Below are positions 1-9,092 of a stretch of DNA of 64,000 nt, one piece after another. Within the stretch, counting starts at the first letter, position 1; every line of letters starts with the position of its first letter. The notes below the pieces were generated by a model. That model saw nothing but the letters and a program-made list of their open reading frames with translations, was not told the origin of the DNA and did not search any database. This DNA is from Symsagittifera roscoffensis (Eukaryota; Xenacoelomorpha; Acoela; Convolutidae). The stretch spans positions 10,617,088 through 10,681,087 of the forward strand of contig NC_087071.1 of NCBI RefSeq assembly GCF_963678635.1. The letters run 5' to 3'. The translations under genes were made by a program, and so were the position numbers.

Positions 1-24
1 GAATAATTTGATTTAACCAGCAGA

Positions 25-561
25 ATGGTTGAAGCAATGTATGAGCAATCGCCTGAATTTTTAAAAAAAATTCGAAAGAATTTTAAATTTTTTATTCTGA
101 ACAATGAACCCGACTCCTCACAACTCCCCCTAAACACAAATTTTGCTTTTGCAACCCATTCAATTCACAACGAGTATTGCGCCCAATTGCTCGACAATGC
201 CCCTCCCCACATCCATTTTCTCATGGAAGTAACAAAAGATCGTACCTTGTCTACTCTCATCTTTCAAACATCTAATATTGGGTTGCAGTAAATTTCACCT
301 ATCGGGATCCCTGATGGAAAAATTAAAAGTTGCTGTCAACTACAACATTCTATTAACAACTCAACTGACATTGGTGGTGCTTCTGTACGAAGAAGATTAA
401 CACAAGTTTGCTTTGCTTCACAAACTCGATCCATTCAAACTCAAACTGATTTAATCTTTAATGTAACAATTGAACGCTTCATTAATATTTTGAATGGTGA
501 TAATGTCTCCGAGTTTTCTAATTTTATTGATATTTTTTTGAGTGGGTATGGTCAATTTTAG
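25..561 (+). pseudogene. Unassigned Polinton plus-strand ORF, left copy
   Basis: An 88-codon ORF (25-291) ends at TAA. A second open frame continues directly after it to the stop at 559-561 (ending GYGQF), so this is probably one gene with a frame break or an intron near 290. The sequence just before the ATG (TTTGATTTAACCAGCAG) looks like a splice acceptor, so 25 may be an exon start rather than the true start codon. The product is polar, has no membrane segment, and is not one I recognise. It is convergent with the protease gene on the other strand. The same structure is kept in the right copy. Confidence 0.45.
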
Positions 562-667
562 AGCCTGCGATAACGCCAGAGGCAAGTGTTTTAGCAAAAA
601 CGAAAATCATTTATTTGGAAAAAAAGTCAATTATAAATCATTATAGAAAATCATCAGTATAAAAAAT

Positions 668-1104
668 TTATAACATCATATGTTTAGCGAAACGCATCAT
701 GTCTTGATCGTTTACTTTGAAACCTATAGGTAATTTGGATGAAAGTATAACATGAGCAATATAAATACAATAAAGTCCACACAAGACCGAGTTAGCTGAT
801 TGGATTGGTTTGTTCATCAGTATTTGGTTTACTTCATGAATAGAATATCTCATGTATTTTTAAACATGGGGATAATTGTGTAGTCGTTGTCCAAGAGGAT
901 CTGCAAAGAAAATTTGACCACCAGCTTGAGCGAATAGTAACCAGTGAGTTCCTGGCTGGTCTGATTTGGATGCGTTCACTATCATAAAAGCTTTTCGCGT
1001 TTCAATATTGTTCTAAATGCTAAGTTAGCTGGAAAAACACCTCCAAATCGATGTTTCAAATGCTTGCAACGGTTAATTAGCTCAGTAATCTGTTGATTGT
1101 CCAT
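668..1104 (-). pseudogene. PRO: Polinton maturation protease (adenain/Ulp1-like cysteine protease), left copy, broken
   Basis: Reading from the ATG at 1104-1102, the N-terminus carries an RFGGVFPANLAF segment typical of Polinton proteases. The catalytic His lies in GTHWLLFAQ (about 926-952), the acidic residue in FFADPLGQ (887-909), and the Cys in SVLCGLYCIYIAHV (within 668-853). These enzymes process capsid proteins, by analogy with the adenovirus protease. The frame changes between the N-terminal part and the His motif, and an in-frame TAA sits at 860-862, so the gene cannot be read through as it stands. It lies just downstream of the major capsid gene. The right copy has the same lesions. 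Confidence 0.8.
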
Positions 1105-2295
1105 TTTTTCCAATTCAATTCATGAGAGTGTGTTTTTTTTGTTGATGCACTCTCTCCCATGAAAAGTAACTCCACATTTTCCCTCAGCGGTGCATTAAAC
1201 TTCAGTTCTACTAAAATGGTACAATTGGTCAATTCAGGATTAAAAAGTCTTCTGAAGCCTCCTGAATAGATGTGAGAGTGAGATCAAATGCCATAATGTA
1301 ATGGTTGTGATAATTAGCCAAATTGAATCCATGACTATTGTTAAAAACAAAGTCTAGAGCTTCCAATGTGTTATAGTATATTCTTTTGTTATCAGTCGTT
1401 GACACAGGAGTACCTGCAATGGGAAGACCGTTTTGGTAAACAAGGATATCATTCAGCTGAAGTTTTTGATAATGAAACGGGTTTGTTCGGTTAGTTCCCT
1501 GGTATGCTGTATTCGAGCTCATTGCCAAAATAATTCGACAAACTGGCTCTTTGACAAAAACGTCTTCTTGTCGCCAGCTTTGTACACCAGTTGTGGTCAA
1601 AAACGTTCTTGTTAAAACTTCAAGATATTTGTATATTGCGGTTGATTTCAACAGAGTTTTTTCTATCGATGAGAGTAGAAAATCTGTTACTGTCAATTTG
1701 CGCACATATAGGTTAGCCTCAGTGACTTGAACTTGGTAATGTTTATTAGGTTGCTCAGACATAATAACAAAGTCTTTAGGAGATCGTCTCAGAGAAAGTC
1801 TTATTGTAACACCGCTGATAAGATGTTTGTCAAATGATAAAAAATCACAAGCAATTTTACCAAATAAACGGAATTCGATTCGCTTACGTTCAGCTTACGT
1901 TCAGCTACGATTCGCTTAGGTTCAGCGACATCTTTAGCTCGCCCATTAGCACTATCAATACTTGATGGATTATCTTCATAATAAGAACCTTGAAAAGCAA
2001 GCCATGTTTTCTTTGCATCATTTCCGTGTGAAAATTCGGTCTCAATGAAACTCTTATGGGAAAAATTGGCCTTGCTTGATGAAATTTTTTCTCCAGTCAA
2101 GGACATTGTGCATTCAGAAAAGAAAGATGAAAATGGATTATTAATCAAGTATGGGGTGTCTCGTTGTGCTGAATCTGTAGCATGAGTGCGCAGTACGTTA
2201 CCCTTAATTTGAACAACGCGTGCTACAATCTCCAAGCCAGTTCGTTGAAGATCGATAAAGTTGTTTCTATCTCCTATAACTTCAAATTCGAGCAT
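1077..2295 (-). pseudogene. MCP: Polinton major capsid protein (double jelly-roll), left copy, frame-broken
   Basis: Three frames together cover one family. 2295-1801 holds the N-terminal jelly-roll, with EFEVIGDRNNFIDLQRTGLE, ISSSKANFSHKSFIETEFSHG and an EPKRIVAER segment. 1762-1229 holds the centre (VRKLTVTDFLLSSIEKTL to MAFDLTLTS). The C-terminal strand (VELKFNAPLRENVELLF) follows in a third frame. This matches the nematode F54H12.2-like family, which represents Polinton capsid proteins. Frame changes lie near 1780-1840 and near 1235. Compared with the right copy, 30 bp (10 codons, in frame) are missing at about 1140, in the C-terminal segment. The gene lies between the small basic protein and the protease, as is usual for a Polinton morphogenesis module. 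Confidence 0.85.
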
Positions 2296-2343
2296 AACAC
2301 CATCAGAGGAATAAGATACACCAATTTTTTGAGTGAAAGTATT

Positions 2344-2476
2344 TTAAAATGTAACAAGTAGAGGAGGCTTTTCAAATAAATCTAATGAGCTGTGAGTTGC
2401 TTCAGTTGGTAATAAATTAGAAATCATTTCGTACTTTGGTGAAAAGTTGAAATTTTTGTTTTTCTTTTTCTTGTGG

Positions 2477-2508
<32 letters not shown>

Positions 2509-2913
2509 GGTGTTGCTGTCTTCCGTTTTTTGCTCATACGGAACTTGCTGCGTCCAGCTCCAATTTTTCCAATTTTGTCTTTTGATTGTGTTTTTACTGT
2601 GTTTTTCAAGGCTTGTTTGGGGCGTTTTCTTCCTGGTTGCTATATCTATTATTTCGGGTGCTGCTTGAACAAGTAATTCTTTTCCAATACGTTTTGCTGC
2701 TGGTACTATGAATTTCCGAGCTAAAGGAAGTGCTACTCGTCCAATACCTATAGCCAGAGCACCGAAGCCCTTACCCCGCTGTCTGTAATGTCCTGAGAAG
2801 TGAGGCATGTTCGCTTGACTATGATAGTATGCCTCCATAACCTTAATTTTTGTCTCCAAGCCAATGAAACTTGGTACAATCAATTTGTCGTAATGTTTTG
2901 GACAGGGTTGCAA
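2344..2913 (-). CDS. Small basic Polinton virion-like protein with Asn tract, left copy, chimeric N-terminus
   Basis: This ORF of 189 codons has a Gly/Arg-rich N-terminal motif (HYRQRGKGFGALAIGIGR), a hydrophobic or amphipathic stretch (VALPLARKFIVPAAKRIGKE), a KHSKNTIKRQ segment, then an Asn tract encoded by (AAC)n and a Lys-rich run. The Gly-rich, amphipathic, basic layout is that of the small protein commonly next to Polinton capsid genes, likened to adenovirus core or membrane-lytic minor proteins. That role is inference. In this copy the ORF reads through the duplication junction at 2847, which adds about 22 residues (MQPCPKHYDK...) absent from the right copy. The Asn tract is 6 residues shorter here. 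MEAYYHS is the likely ancestral start. Confidence 0.6.
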
Positions 2914-3246
2914 CCTATGTTCAAAAATCTAGGAAAACAACATATTTTGAATTTTTTAACCATTTTTACCTGAAAATGAGTATTATTAAACGCAAAAAAT
3001 CTGTTGTAGACGTGTGATTTTATTATATATCTGGCTCATAAACTCTCTAAAGTTTGCTCCTAAGAGTCCTGGCTAACCCCACCAGGCTGTAGACATATTA
3101 GAGAGAAAGAGAAAAAAATAGAGGGTGTAAAGAGCCAAAAGTAACTATGGTTGATTAACCGGCAGAATTGCTGGACCCATCCATAAATAGCTTTCTTTTG
3201 AAAAAGTTATATCCCAAAAGGGATATTATTGGGGTTTATGGATCGT

Positions 3247-3283
<37 letters not shown>

Positions 3284-3715
3284 ATCTCTTTCTGTCTTAA
3301 TATTTATAATTTTAAATTAACTATAAGCTATTATGAAAAATATAACAAAATATTTTTTACAGTTTTTCGTTTTAACATCATTAGTAAAAATCTAAGAAAG
3401 AGTATTTAGTTTATCTTTTACGATTTTTCGAAATCAGCATTAAACAAAACTGATATAAGTAAGTTGGATTTTACGAGAAATTTATCAAAAATTATACTTT
3501 TCAGACTTTTATGCCGACGTTTTAAAATTATTAATTTTTTTTTGTTTTTATTTCCTTTTTATTGATTGAAAAGAACAAAACAAACTTTAATTCATCGTTG
3601 AGGTCAATTATCCAAAAAGAGTTTGTACACATTAGTTGTTAATTCTTTCAATAAAATTTACAGAACAACACAAAAGCTCAGCAAGATTGAAAATGTAATA
3701 AAGTTTCTTAAGTTT
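2914..3715. other. Junction-flanking non-coding DNA with (TC)n microsatellite
   Basis: No convincing coding frame is present. A (TC)n run lies at 3251-3281, and shorter purine-rich runs (AGAGAGAAAGAGAAAAA) at 3098-3118. A fragment near 3155-3240 contains short inverted words (GTTATATCCC / GGGATATTATTGGGG). This DNA starts the inferred duplication unit. Confidence 0.6.
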
Positions 3716-4474
3716 TCAGAACTCTTTAAACTCTATTTTCCTTTTCTTCGGTGTGTAGCAAGCCTTGACAGGCGGAGTTTCAGGAGTAGCCAGGTCCACC
3801 ACTGGGGTGATGGAACTCTGAGTTCCACCGCTTAGTTCTGATGCCAAAATAGAGGAGAATGGAGTAACTTGATCTGGAACAGTAGAATCGGGAGACGAGA
3901 TGGTTGTTTGAATGTCCCAGTAGCCCTCGCGTTCAGCATAATTACGAATTGATCCCTCTTGGTTCTCGTAAAGGGGTATGGATTCACAATCGTACCGTAA
4001 AATTTTTCTTGGTGATTCTTTGAGGTATCCCGCGTCGTTTATTTCTGTCTTTTCGAGAGTCGGGTAGGATTGATGGATTGAAGGGCTTTCATACATCCGT
4101 TTAAGCTCCTGGCGAAGAAGGTCAATGTGATCGAGCACAAAGTTGGGCAGCATTAAATGACTCTTCGTTGACCACTCTTGCCATTGTTGATTGGCGGCGA
4201 GGACGTTGAATGGAGAGGATGCTAGCCTCTCTCTCTGCTGCTGCACAATTGCAACTGATTCTCTCGTATGAGTTTGGTAGATTATTGTTCTCTCATAATC
4301 TGAGATGGAAATAATTTGTAGAGGAGCATACTTTTTAAGTTTAGAATCATATGACAAACTAAGCTTCTGACCGAAAAGTTGAAAAGAATTGAGAAAATGA
4401 AACCAACTCAGATTTATGCAAGAGCTAGTGTAATGTGTGGGTGAGAAAGGTACGGGTGCATGTGTGGCTGGCAA
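3716..4474 (-). CDS. Intact 252-codon Polinton-region ORF of unknown function
   Basis: This is the longest uninterrupted reading frame in the window, and it stands out because its neighbours are frame-broken. The product has a Ser/Pro/Thr-rich, acidic C-terminal third (repeated SSP, TPETPPVK) ending in a basic KKRKIEF that could be a nuclear localisation signal. The middle has a helical, charged segment (VLDHIDLLRQELKRMYESP). There is no signal peptide or clear membrane helix. I do not recognise a family. It lies inside the duplicated unit and is transcribed away from the PC4-like ORF. The first ATG at 4474 is taken by default; later starts are possible. A disordered regulatory or scaffold protein is one reading, but that is inference. 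Confidence 0.55.
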   Translation of the reverse strand: MPATHAPVPFSPTHYTSSCINLSWFHFLNSFQLFGQKLSLSYDSKLKKYAPLQIISISDYERTIIYQTHTRESVAIVQQQRERLASSPFNVLAANQQWQEWSTKSHLMLPNFVLDHIDLLRQELKRMYESPSIHQSYPTLEKTEINDAGYLKESPRKILRYDCESIPLYENQEGSIRNYAEREGYWDIQTTISSPDSTVPDQVTPFSSILASELSGGTQSSITPVVDLATPETPPVKACYTPKKRKIEFKEF

Positions 4475-4913
4475 TCAGATTAAAATTTATGAAAAGTATA
4501 ATTGTAACCCTCCAATTAGGCCGTAATAAGTAAACTTCAAAGAAAAACCGTAATCCTGTTTTATATGCCTCCTAGATTTTAAGGCATGCAGCTGACCACA
4601 TCAAAGGAATTACACGTGTATCGACGTGAATGTATATCCTGATTTACGAGCTACTTAAGGAGTGCCGGACAATGATGACAGGTGTAATAAAAGTTTATAT
4701 GCCTCATAAATTTCTATACACTAAAATTAGTTGGATGTTACCTCTTGGAGCTTAGGTTTACCACAGAGATTTGTTTATCTTCTATCCAATTCATTTTTCA
4801 TTTCACTCTCTCATAAAACAGTTGAACCAACAAGTCACTACCGTTACCACCACCACTATGTACTCGTCGCTAGAAATGGATACATACTTTTACGATGATT
4901 TTCAAGATATATC

Positions 4914-5114
4914 TTCGGGAGAAAACGCATTATAGGAGTTGGAACGAAAACTTTTGACAAAACGGGTACATATATGACAGTAAAGTTGTATAAACAGAAT
5001 GAAGATGGCGTGTTTAAGTGTTATCAAGCAGTGACCTTGACGACAAGAGAATTTGATTGTTTGGCAGATAAAAACTCAAAGATTAAAAAAATGGTTAAAA
5101 AACAAATTGGTTGA
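4914..5114 (+). CDS. Possible PC4/p15-like single-stranded DNA-binding protein
   Basis: The frame around 4914-5114 reads RKRIIGVGTKTFDKTGTYM, then TVKLYKQNEDGVFKCYQAVT and LTTREFDCLADKNSKIKKMV, and ends at TGA 5112-5114. This resembles the PC4 (transcriptional coactivator p15) domain: a beta strand, a Y-V-LY strand, a DG turn, a strand ending in a small-residue/T-L-T step, then a helix with EF-x-x-L. PC4-fold proteins bind ssDNA and occur in several large DNA viruses and mobile elements. Just upstream, an ATG at 4858 opens another frame (MYSSLEMDTYFYDD) that meets a stop at about 4935, so the start may require splicing. The identification rests on pattern alone; a chance match is possible. 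Confidence 0.4.
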   Translation, partial: FGRKRIIGVGTKTFDKTGTYMTVKLYKQNEDGVFKCYQAVTLTTREFDCLADKNSKIKKMVKKQIG

Positions 5115-5331
5115 AAGACTTCATCTTCGTCCTGCTCCTCCTCCTCAACCTTAGCTGTAAATGATAAACATTATAAAAGATGATACACGTCAAAACGATC
5201 AGTCCGACCCGAAAAAAAATGTGCTGAAAGTGGTGATGAAAACGAGGCGGATGATGATTACTCAAATCATAAAAAGTGTAGAGTTGCCTGAAACAAAAAA
5301 AACACCTGAATAATTTGATTTAACCAGCAGA

Positions 5332-5868
5332 ATGGTTGAAGCAATGTATGAGCAATCGCCTGAATTTTTAAAAAAAATTCGAAAGAATTTTAAATTTTTT
5401 ATTCTGAACAATGAACCCGACTCCTCACAACTCCCCCTAAACACAAATTTTGCTTTTGCAACCCATTCAATTCACAACGAGTATTGCGCCCAATTGCTCG
5501 ACAATGCCCCTCCCCACATCCATTTTCTCATGGAAGTAACAAAAGATCGTACCTTGTCTACTCTCATCTTTCAAACATCTAATATTGGGTTGCAGTAAAT
5601 TTCATCTATCGGGATCCCTGATGGAAAAATTAAAAGTTGCTGTCAACTACAACATTCTATTAACAACTCAACTGACATTGGTGGTGCTTCTGTACGAAGA
5701 AGATTAACACAAGTTTGCTTTGCTTCACAAACTCGATCCATTCAAACTCAAACTGATTTAATCTTTAATGTAACAATTGAACGCTTCATTAATATTTTGA
5801 ATGGTGATAATGTCTCCGAGTTTTCTAATTTTATTGATATTTTTTTGAGTGGGTATGGTCAATTTTAG
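5332..5868 (+). pseudogene. Unassigned Polinton plus-strand ORF, right copy
   Basis: It is identical to the left copy at the protein level over 88 codons (5332-5598). A continuation follows in another frame to the TAG at 5866-5868, in which only a C-to-T change is seen near 5603. Upstream of it, 5115-5310 carries Ser- and Lys/Asp-rich coding-like sequence that could be an earlier exon. It has no recognisable domain. Conservation between two copies only reflects the recent duplication and is not evidence of selection. Confidence 0.45.
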
Positions 5869-5974
5869 AGCCTGCGATAACGCCAGAGGCAAGTGTTTTA
5901 GCAAAAACGAAAATCATTTATTTGGAAAAAAAGTCAATTATAAATCATTATAGAAAATCATCAGTATAAAAAAT

Positions 5975-6411
5975 TTATAACATCATATGTTTAGCGAAAC
6001 GCATCATGTCTTGATAGTTTACTTTGAAACCTATAGGTAATTTGGATGAAAGTATAACATGAGCAATATAAATACAATAAAGTCCACACAAGACCGAGTT
6101 AGCTGATTGGATTGGTTTGTTCATCAGTATTTGGTTTACTTCATGAATAGAATATCTCATGTATTTTTAAACATGGGGATAATTGTGTAGTCGTTGTCCA
6201 AGAGGATCTGCAAAGAAAATTTGACCACCAGCTTGAGCGAATAGTAACCAGTGAGTTCCTGGCTGGTCTGATTTGGATGCGTTCACTATCATAAAAGCTT
6301 TTCGCGTTTCAATATTGTTCTAAATGCTAAGTTAGCTGGAAAAACACCTCCAAATCGATGTTTCAAATGCTTGCAACGGTTAATTAGCTCAGTAATCTGT
6401 TGATTGTCCAT
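5975..6411 (-). pseudogene. PRO: Polinton maturation protease (adenain/Ulp1-like), right copy, broken
   Basis: It has the same architecture as the left copy: an RFGGVFPANLAF N-terminus, the His motif GTHWLLFAQ, FFADPLGQ, and the Cys motif VLCGLYC. It also has the same in-frame stop (6167-6169) and the same frame change before the His motif. One codon differs (Asp in the left copy, Tyr here, at about 6015). The gene overlaps the 3' end of the major capsid frame by about 28 bp. A cysteine protease of this clan normally matures virion proteins. Because the lesions are shared with the left copy, they arose before the duplication, unless they are unrecognised introns. Confidence 0.8.
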
Positions 6412-7632
6412 TTTTTCCAATTCAATTCATGAGAGTGTGTTTTTTTTGCTATTTTTCTATCGGAACGCACGTAAACTGTTGATGCACTCTCTCCCATGAA
6501 AAGTAACTCCACATTTTCCCTCAGCGGTGCATTAAACTTCAGTTCTACTAAAATGGTACAATTGGTCAATTCAGGATTAAAAAGTCTTCTGAAGCCTCCT
6601 GAATAGATGTGAGAGTGAGATCAAATGCCATAATGTAATGGTTGTGATAATTAGCCAAATTGAATCCATGACTATTGTTAAAAACAAAGTCTAGAGCTTC
6701 CAATGTGTTATAGTATATTCTTTTGTTATCAGTCGTTGACACAGGAGTACCTGCAATGGGAAGACCGTTTTGGTAAACAAGGAAATCATTCAGCTGAAGT
6801 TTTTGATAATGAAACGGGTTTGTTCGGTTAGTTCCCTGGTATGCTGTATTCGAGCTCATTGCCAAAATAATTCGACAAACTGGCTCTTTGACAAAAACGT
6901 CTTCTTGTCGCCAGCTTTGTACACCAGTTGTGGTCAAAAACGTTCTTGTTAAAACTTCAAGATATTTGTATATTGCGGTTGATTTCAACAGAGTTTTTTC
7001 TATCGATGAGAGTAGAAAATCTGTTACTGTCAATTTGCGCACATATAGGTTAGCCTCAGTGACTTGAACTTGGTAATGTTTATTAGGTTGCTCAGACATA
7101 ATAACAAAGTCTTTAGGAGATCGTCTCAGAGAAAGTCTTATTGTAACACCGCTGATAAGATGTTTGTCACATGATAAAAAATCACAAGCAATTTTACCAA
7201 ATAAACGGAATTCGATTCGCTTACGTTCAGCTTACGTTCAGCTACGATTCGCTTAGGTTCAGCGACATCTTTAGCTCGCCCATTAGCACTATCAATACTT
7301 GATGGATTATCTTCATAATAAGAACCTTGAAAAGCAAGCCATGTTTTCTTTGCATCATTTCCGTGTGAAAATTCGGTCTCAATGAAACTCTTATGGGAAA
7401 AATTGGCCTTGCTTGATGAAATTTTTTCTCCAGTCAAGGACATTGTGCATTCAGAAAAGAAAGATGAAAATGGATTATTAATCAAGTATGGGGTGTCTCG
7501 TTGTGCTGAATCTGTAGCATGAGTGCGCAGTACGTTACCCTTAATTTGAACAACGCGTGCTACAATCTCCAAGCCAGTTCGTTGAAGATCGATAAAGTTG
7601 TTTCTATCTCCTATAACTTCAAATTCGAGCAT
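6384..7632 (-). pseudogene. MCP: Polinton major capsid protein, right copy, frame-broken
   Basis: The N-terminal part is 7632-7138, the centre 7099-6566 and the C-terminal part 6569-6384. The C-terminal frame begins TNCTILVELKFNAPLRENVE and continues to VYVRSDRKI. This is the last strand of the second jelly-roll, which in the family is followed by a short basic tail. The central frame starts shortly downstream of where the N-terminal frame ends, and the C-terminal frame overlaps the end of the central one, so single frameshifts (or very short introns) explain both breaks. This copy keeps the 30 bp missing from the left copy and is the better reference for the family. It sits immediately downstream of the small basic protein gene, in the same direction. 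Confidence 0.88.
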
Positions 7633-7680
7633 AACACCATCAGAGGAATAAGATACACCAATTTTTTGAGTGAAAGTATT

Positions 7681-7813
7681 TTAAAATGTAACAAGTAGAG
7701 GAGGCTTTTCAAATAAATCTAATGAGCTGTGAGTTGCTTCAGTTGGTAATAAATTAGAAATCATTTCGTACTTTGGTGAAAAGTTGAAATTTTTGTTTTT
7801 CTTTTTCTTGTGG

Positions 7814-7863
<50 letters not shown>

Positions 7864-8193
7864 GGTGTTGCTGTCTTCCGTTTTTTGCTCATACGGAACT
7901 TGCTGCGTCCAGCTCCAATTTTTCCAATTTTGTCTTTTGATTGTGTTTTTACTGTGTTTTTCAAGGCTTGTTTGGGGCGTTTTCTTCCTGGTTGCTATAT
8001 CTATTATTTCGGGTGCTGCTTGAACAAGTAATTCTTTTCCAATACGTTTTGCTGCTGGTACTATGAATTTCCGAGCTAAAGGAAGTGCTACTCGTCCAAT
8101 ACCTATAGCCAGAGCACCGAAGCCCTTACCCCGCTGTCTGTAATGTCCTGAGAAGTGAGGCATGTTCGCTTGACTATGATAGTATGCCTCCAT
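7681..8193 (-). CDS. Small basic Polinton virion-like protein with Asn tract, right copy
   Basis: A 170-codon ORF starts at MEAYYHSQANMPHFSGHYRQ, followed by a GKGFGALAIG Gly-rich motif, an amphipathic basic helix, a KHSKNTIKRQ segment, about 18 Asn residues from an (AAC)n tract, HKKKKNK, and a C-terminal PLLVTF. This layout is typical of the small protein encoded between minor and major capsid genes in Polintons. A core or membrane-active role is inference from adenovirus-like analogues. The ORF ends 49 bp before the major capsid start and begins just inside the duplication boundary at 8202. The minor capsid gene ends 5 bp upstream, which suggests a compact co-oriented cluster. The Asn tract is 6 residues longer than in the left copy. 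Confidence 0.65.
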
Positions 8194-8197
8194 AACC

Positions 8198-9077
8198 TTA
8201 ATCAGAAAACTTTTGGAATTTTGAAGTCAAAACAACTTTTCCTCCTCCTTCCGCAAAAGGTTCAAGTCTACCAGTTTCTGTTCGTAAGTTTACCGCAATG
8301 CTCTGGGTGTTATTCACGAGGAGTTTTTTATAATCTAAATTGCTAAAAACTTTGGGATGATTAGGTTCAATGCTGCAAACGTAACAGTTTTTCGCTCGTC
8401 GATTAGTATCAATGACTCTGAAAAACGGTGCTTTGGTGTCACCCACAACCTGATAATGGATTATATCCAAGTAGATAAACATCAGCTGGGTTCCAGCAGA
8501 GATATCAACAGGGTAGTCGGAAATGAGGTTTTGCGATGCAAGAGTGCATTGGATATGATTGGATTCTTTATAGCCGATATGGTAGCCAGTTCCATCTCTT
8601 ATACCTTTGAAACCTTAAATACTAGTAATTTGTGGGCTCTCAAAGGTAATACCTTCCCAATAATGCATCCAAATTGAAAAATGTTTGATAATGGGGGCGA
8701 TGCTTTAACTGAAATTATCAAGATCAACCTTCCGATTGATTTCGTTGAATAATTTTTCGATTTCGCCATATTCACCCTTTGTTATTTCAGTTTTCTCTCC
8801 ATCATATGGTCTAGATATTTTATTTTTTGCGACTTTAAGACTTGATTTAACTTTGTCTTTTTTTGTAGTACACTATTTTAGAATCTGTTACATTGTTAAA
8901 GTGAGTGGGAAACGTTATTTCTGACAATACAACTCTCCATTCGCCTTGCAGATCGATATCTTCACTCAGCAGATTTTTAAAACACGCTAGTGAGTTGTCA
9001 ATCAAGATATTCATTGAGGCTGATGACACCAATGTAATACTAAAGGAATCTTTGTCACCTCCAAAGTTGTTAGACAT
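8198..9077 (-). pseudogene. mCP: Polinton minor capsid (penton-like) protein, internally frame-broken
   Basis: The N-terminal frame 9077-8847 reads MSNNFGGDKDSFSITLVSSA, and later LQGEWRVVLSEITFPTHFNN. Its ITL-SxxSM and GEWxVxLxEIxxP signatures are typical of this family. The C-terminal frame 8482-8198 contains YLDIIHYQVVGDTKAPFFRV and later AVNLRTETGRLEPFAEGGGK, the characteristic D-I-xx-Q-VGD-xxAP-xxR and R-TETGR-xxPF blocks. Between 8482 and 8847 the frame is interrupted, although coding-like pieces continue. These proteins form the capsid vertices. The gene's 3' end lies right at the duplication border, so only one copy is visible. It starts 15 bp after the integrase stop. Confidence 0.85.
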
Positions 9078-9092
9078 TGTTTAGCTTGACCC

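Larger units (their letters stand above)
1..2847. repeat. Left (truncated) copy of a tandem duplication in the Polinton
   Basis: This segment matches 5308-8202 nearly base for base: the offset is 5307 up to about 1140, 5337 after a 30-bp length difference, and 5355 after an 18-bp length difference in an AAC/GTT tract. I noticed only a handful of substitutions (for example near 296, 704, 1451 and 1829). The match ends at 2847, inside the start of the small basic protein gene. The repeat already matches at base 1, so it extends beyond the left window edge. It carries the plus-strand ORF, the protease, the major capsid gene and the small basic protein gene. The copies are so similar that duplication is recent, or the assembly placed two alleles in tandem. 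Confidence 0.93.
2848..8202. repeat. Right, full 5355-bp unit of the tandem duplication
   Basis: If the copies lie head to tail, the complete unit is 2848-8202: it begins where the left copy stops and ends at the shared CCTTAAT at 8196-8202. From left to right it contains a (TC)n tract, the 252-codon ORF, the PC4-like ORF, the 88-codon ORF, the protease, the major capsid gene and the small basic protein gene. Beyond 8202 the sequence runs on without interruption into the minor capsid gene, so the right boundary represents the original arrangement and 2847/2848 is the new junction. The unit length is inferred from the offset; its left half cannot be compared because the partner lies outside the window. 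Confidence 0.75.

Noticed and set aside
2447-2676. Plus-strand Leu- and Val-rich frames over the (GTT)n tract, and the same at 7784-8031
   Set aside because: Antisense or shifted readings of the Asn tract in the minus-strand basic protein gene.
1433-6952. Plus-strand frames at 1433-1615 and 6770-6952
   Set aside because: Antisense shadows of the major capsid gene.
8357-8924. Plus-strand frames of 106 and 62 codons
   Set aside because: They lie antisense to the minor capsid protein, whose family motifs are on the minus strand.
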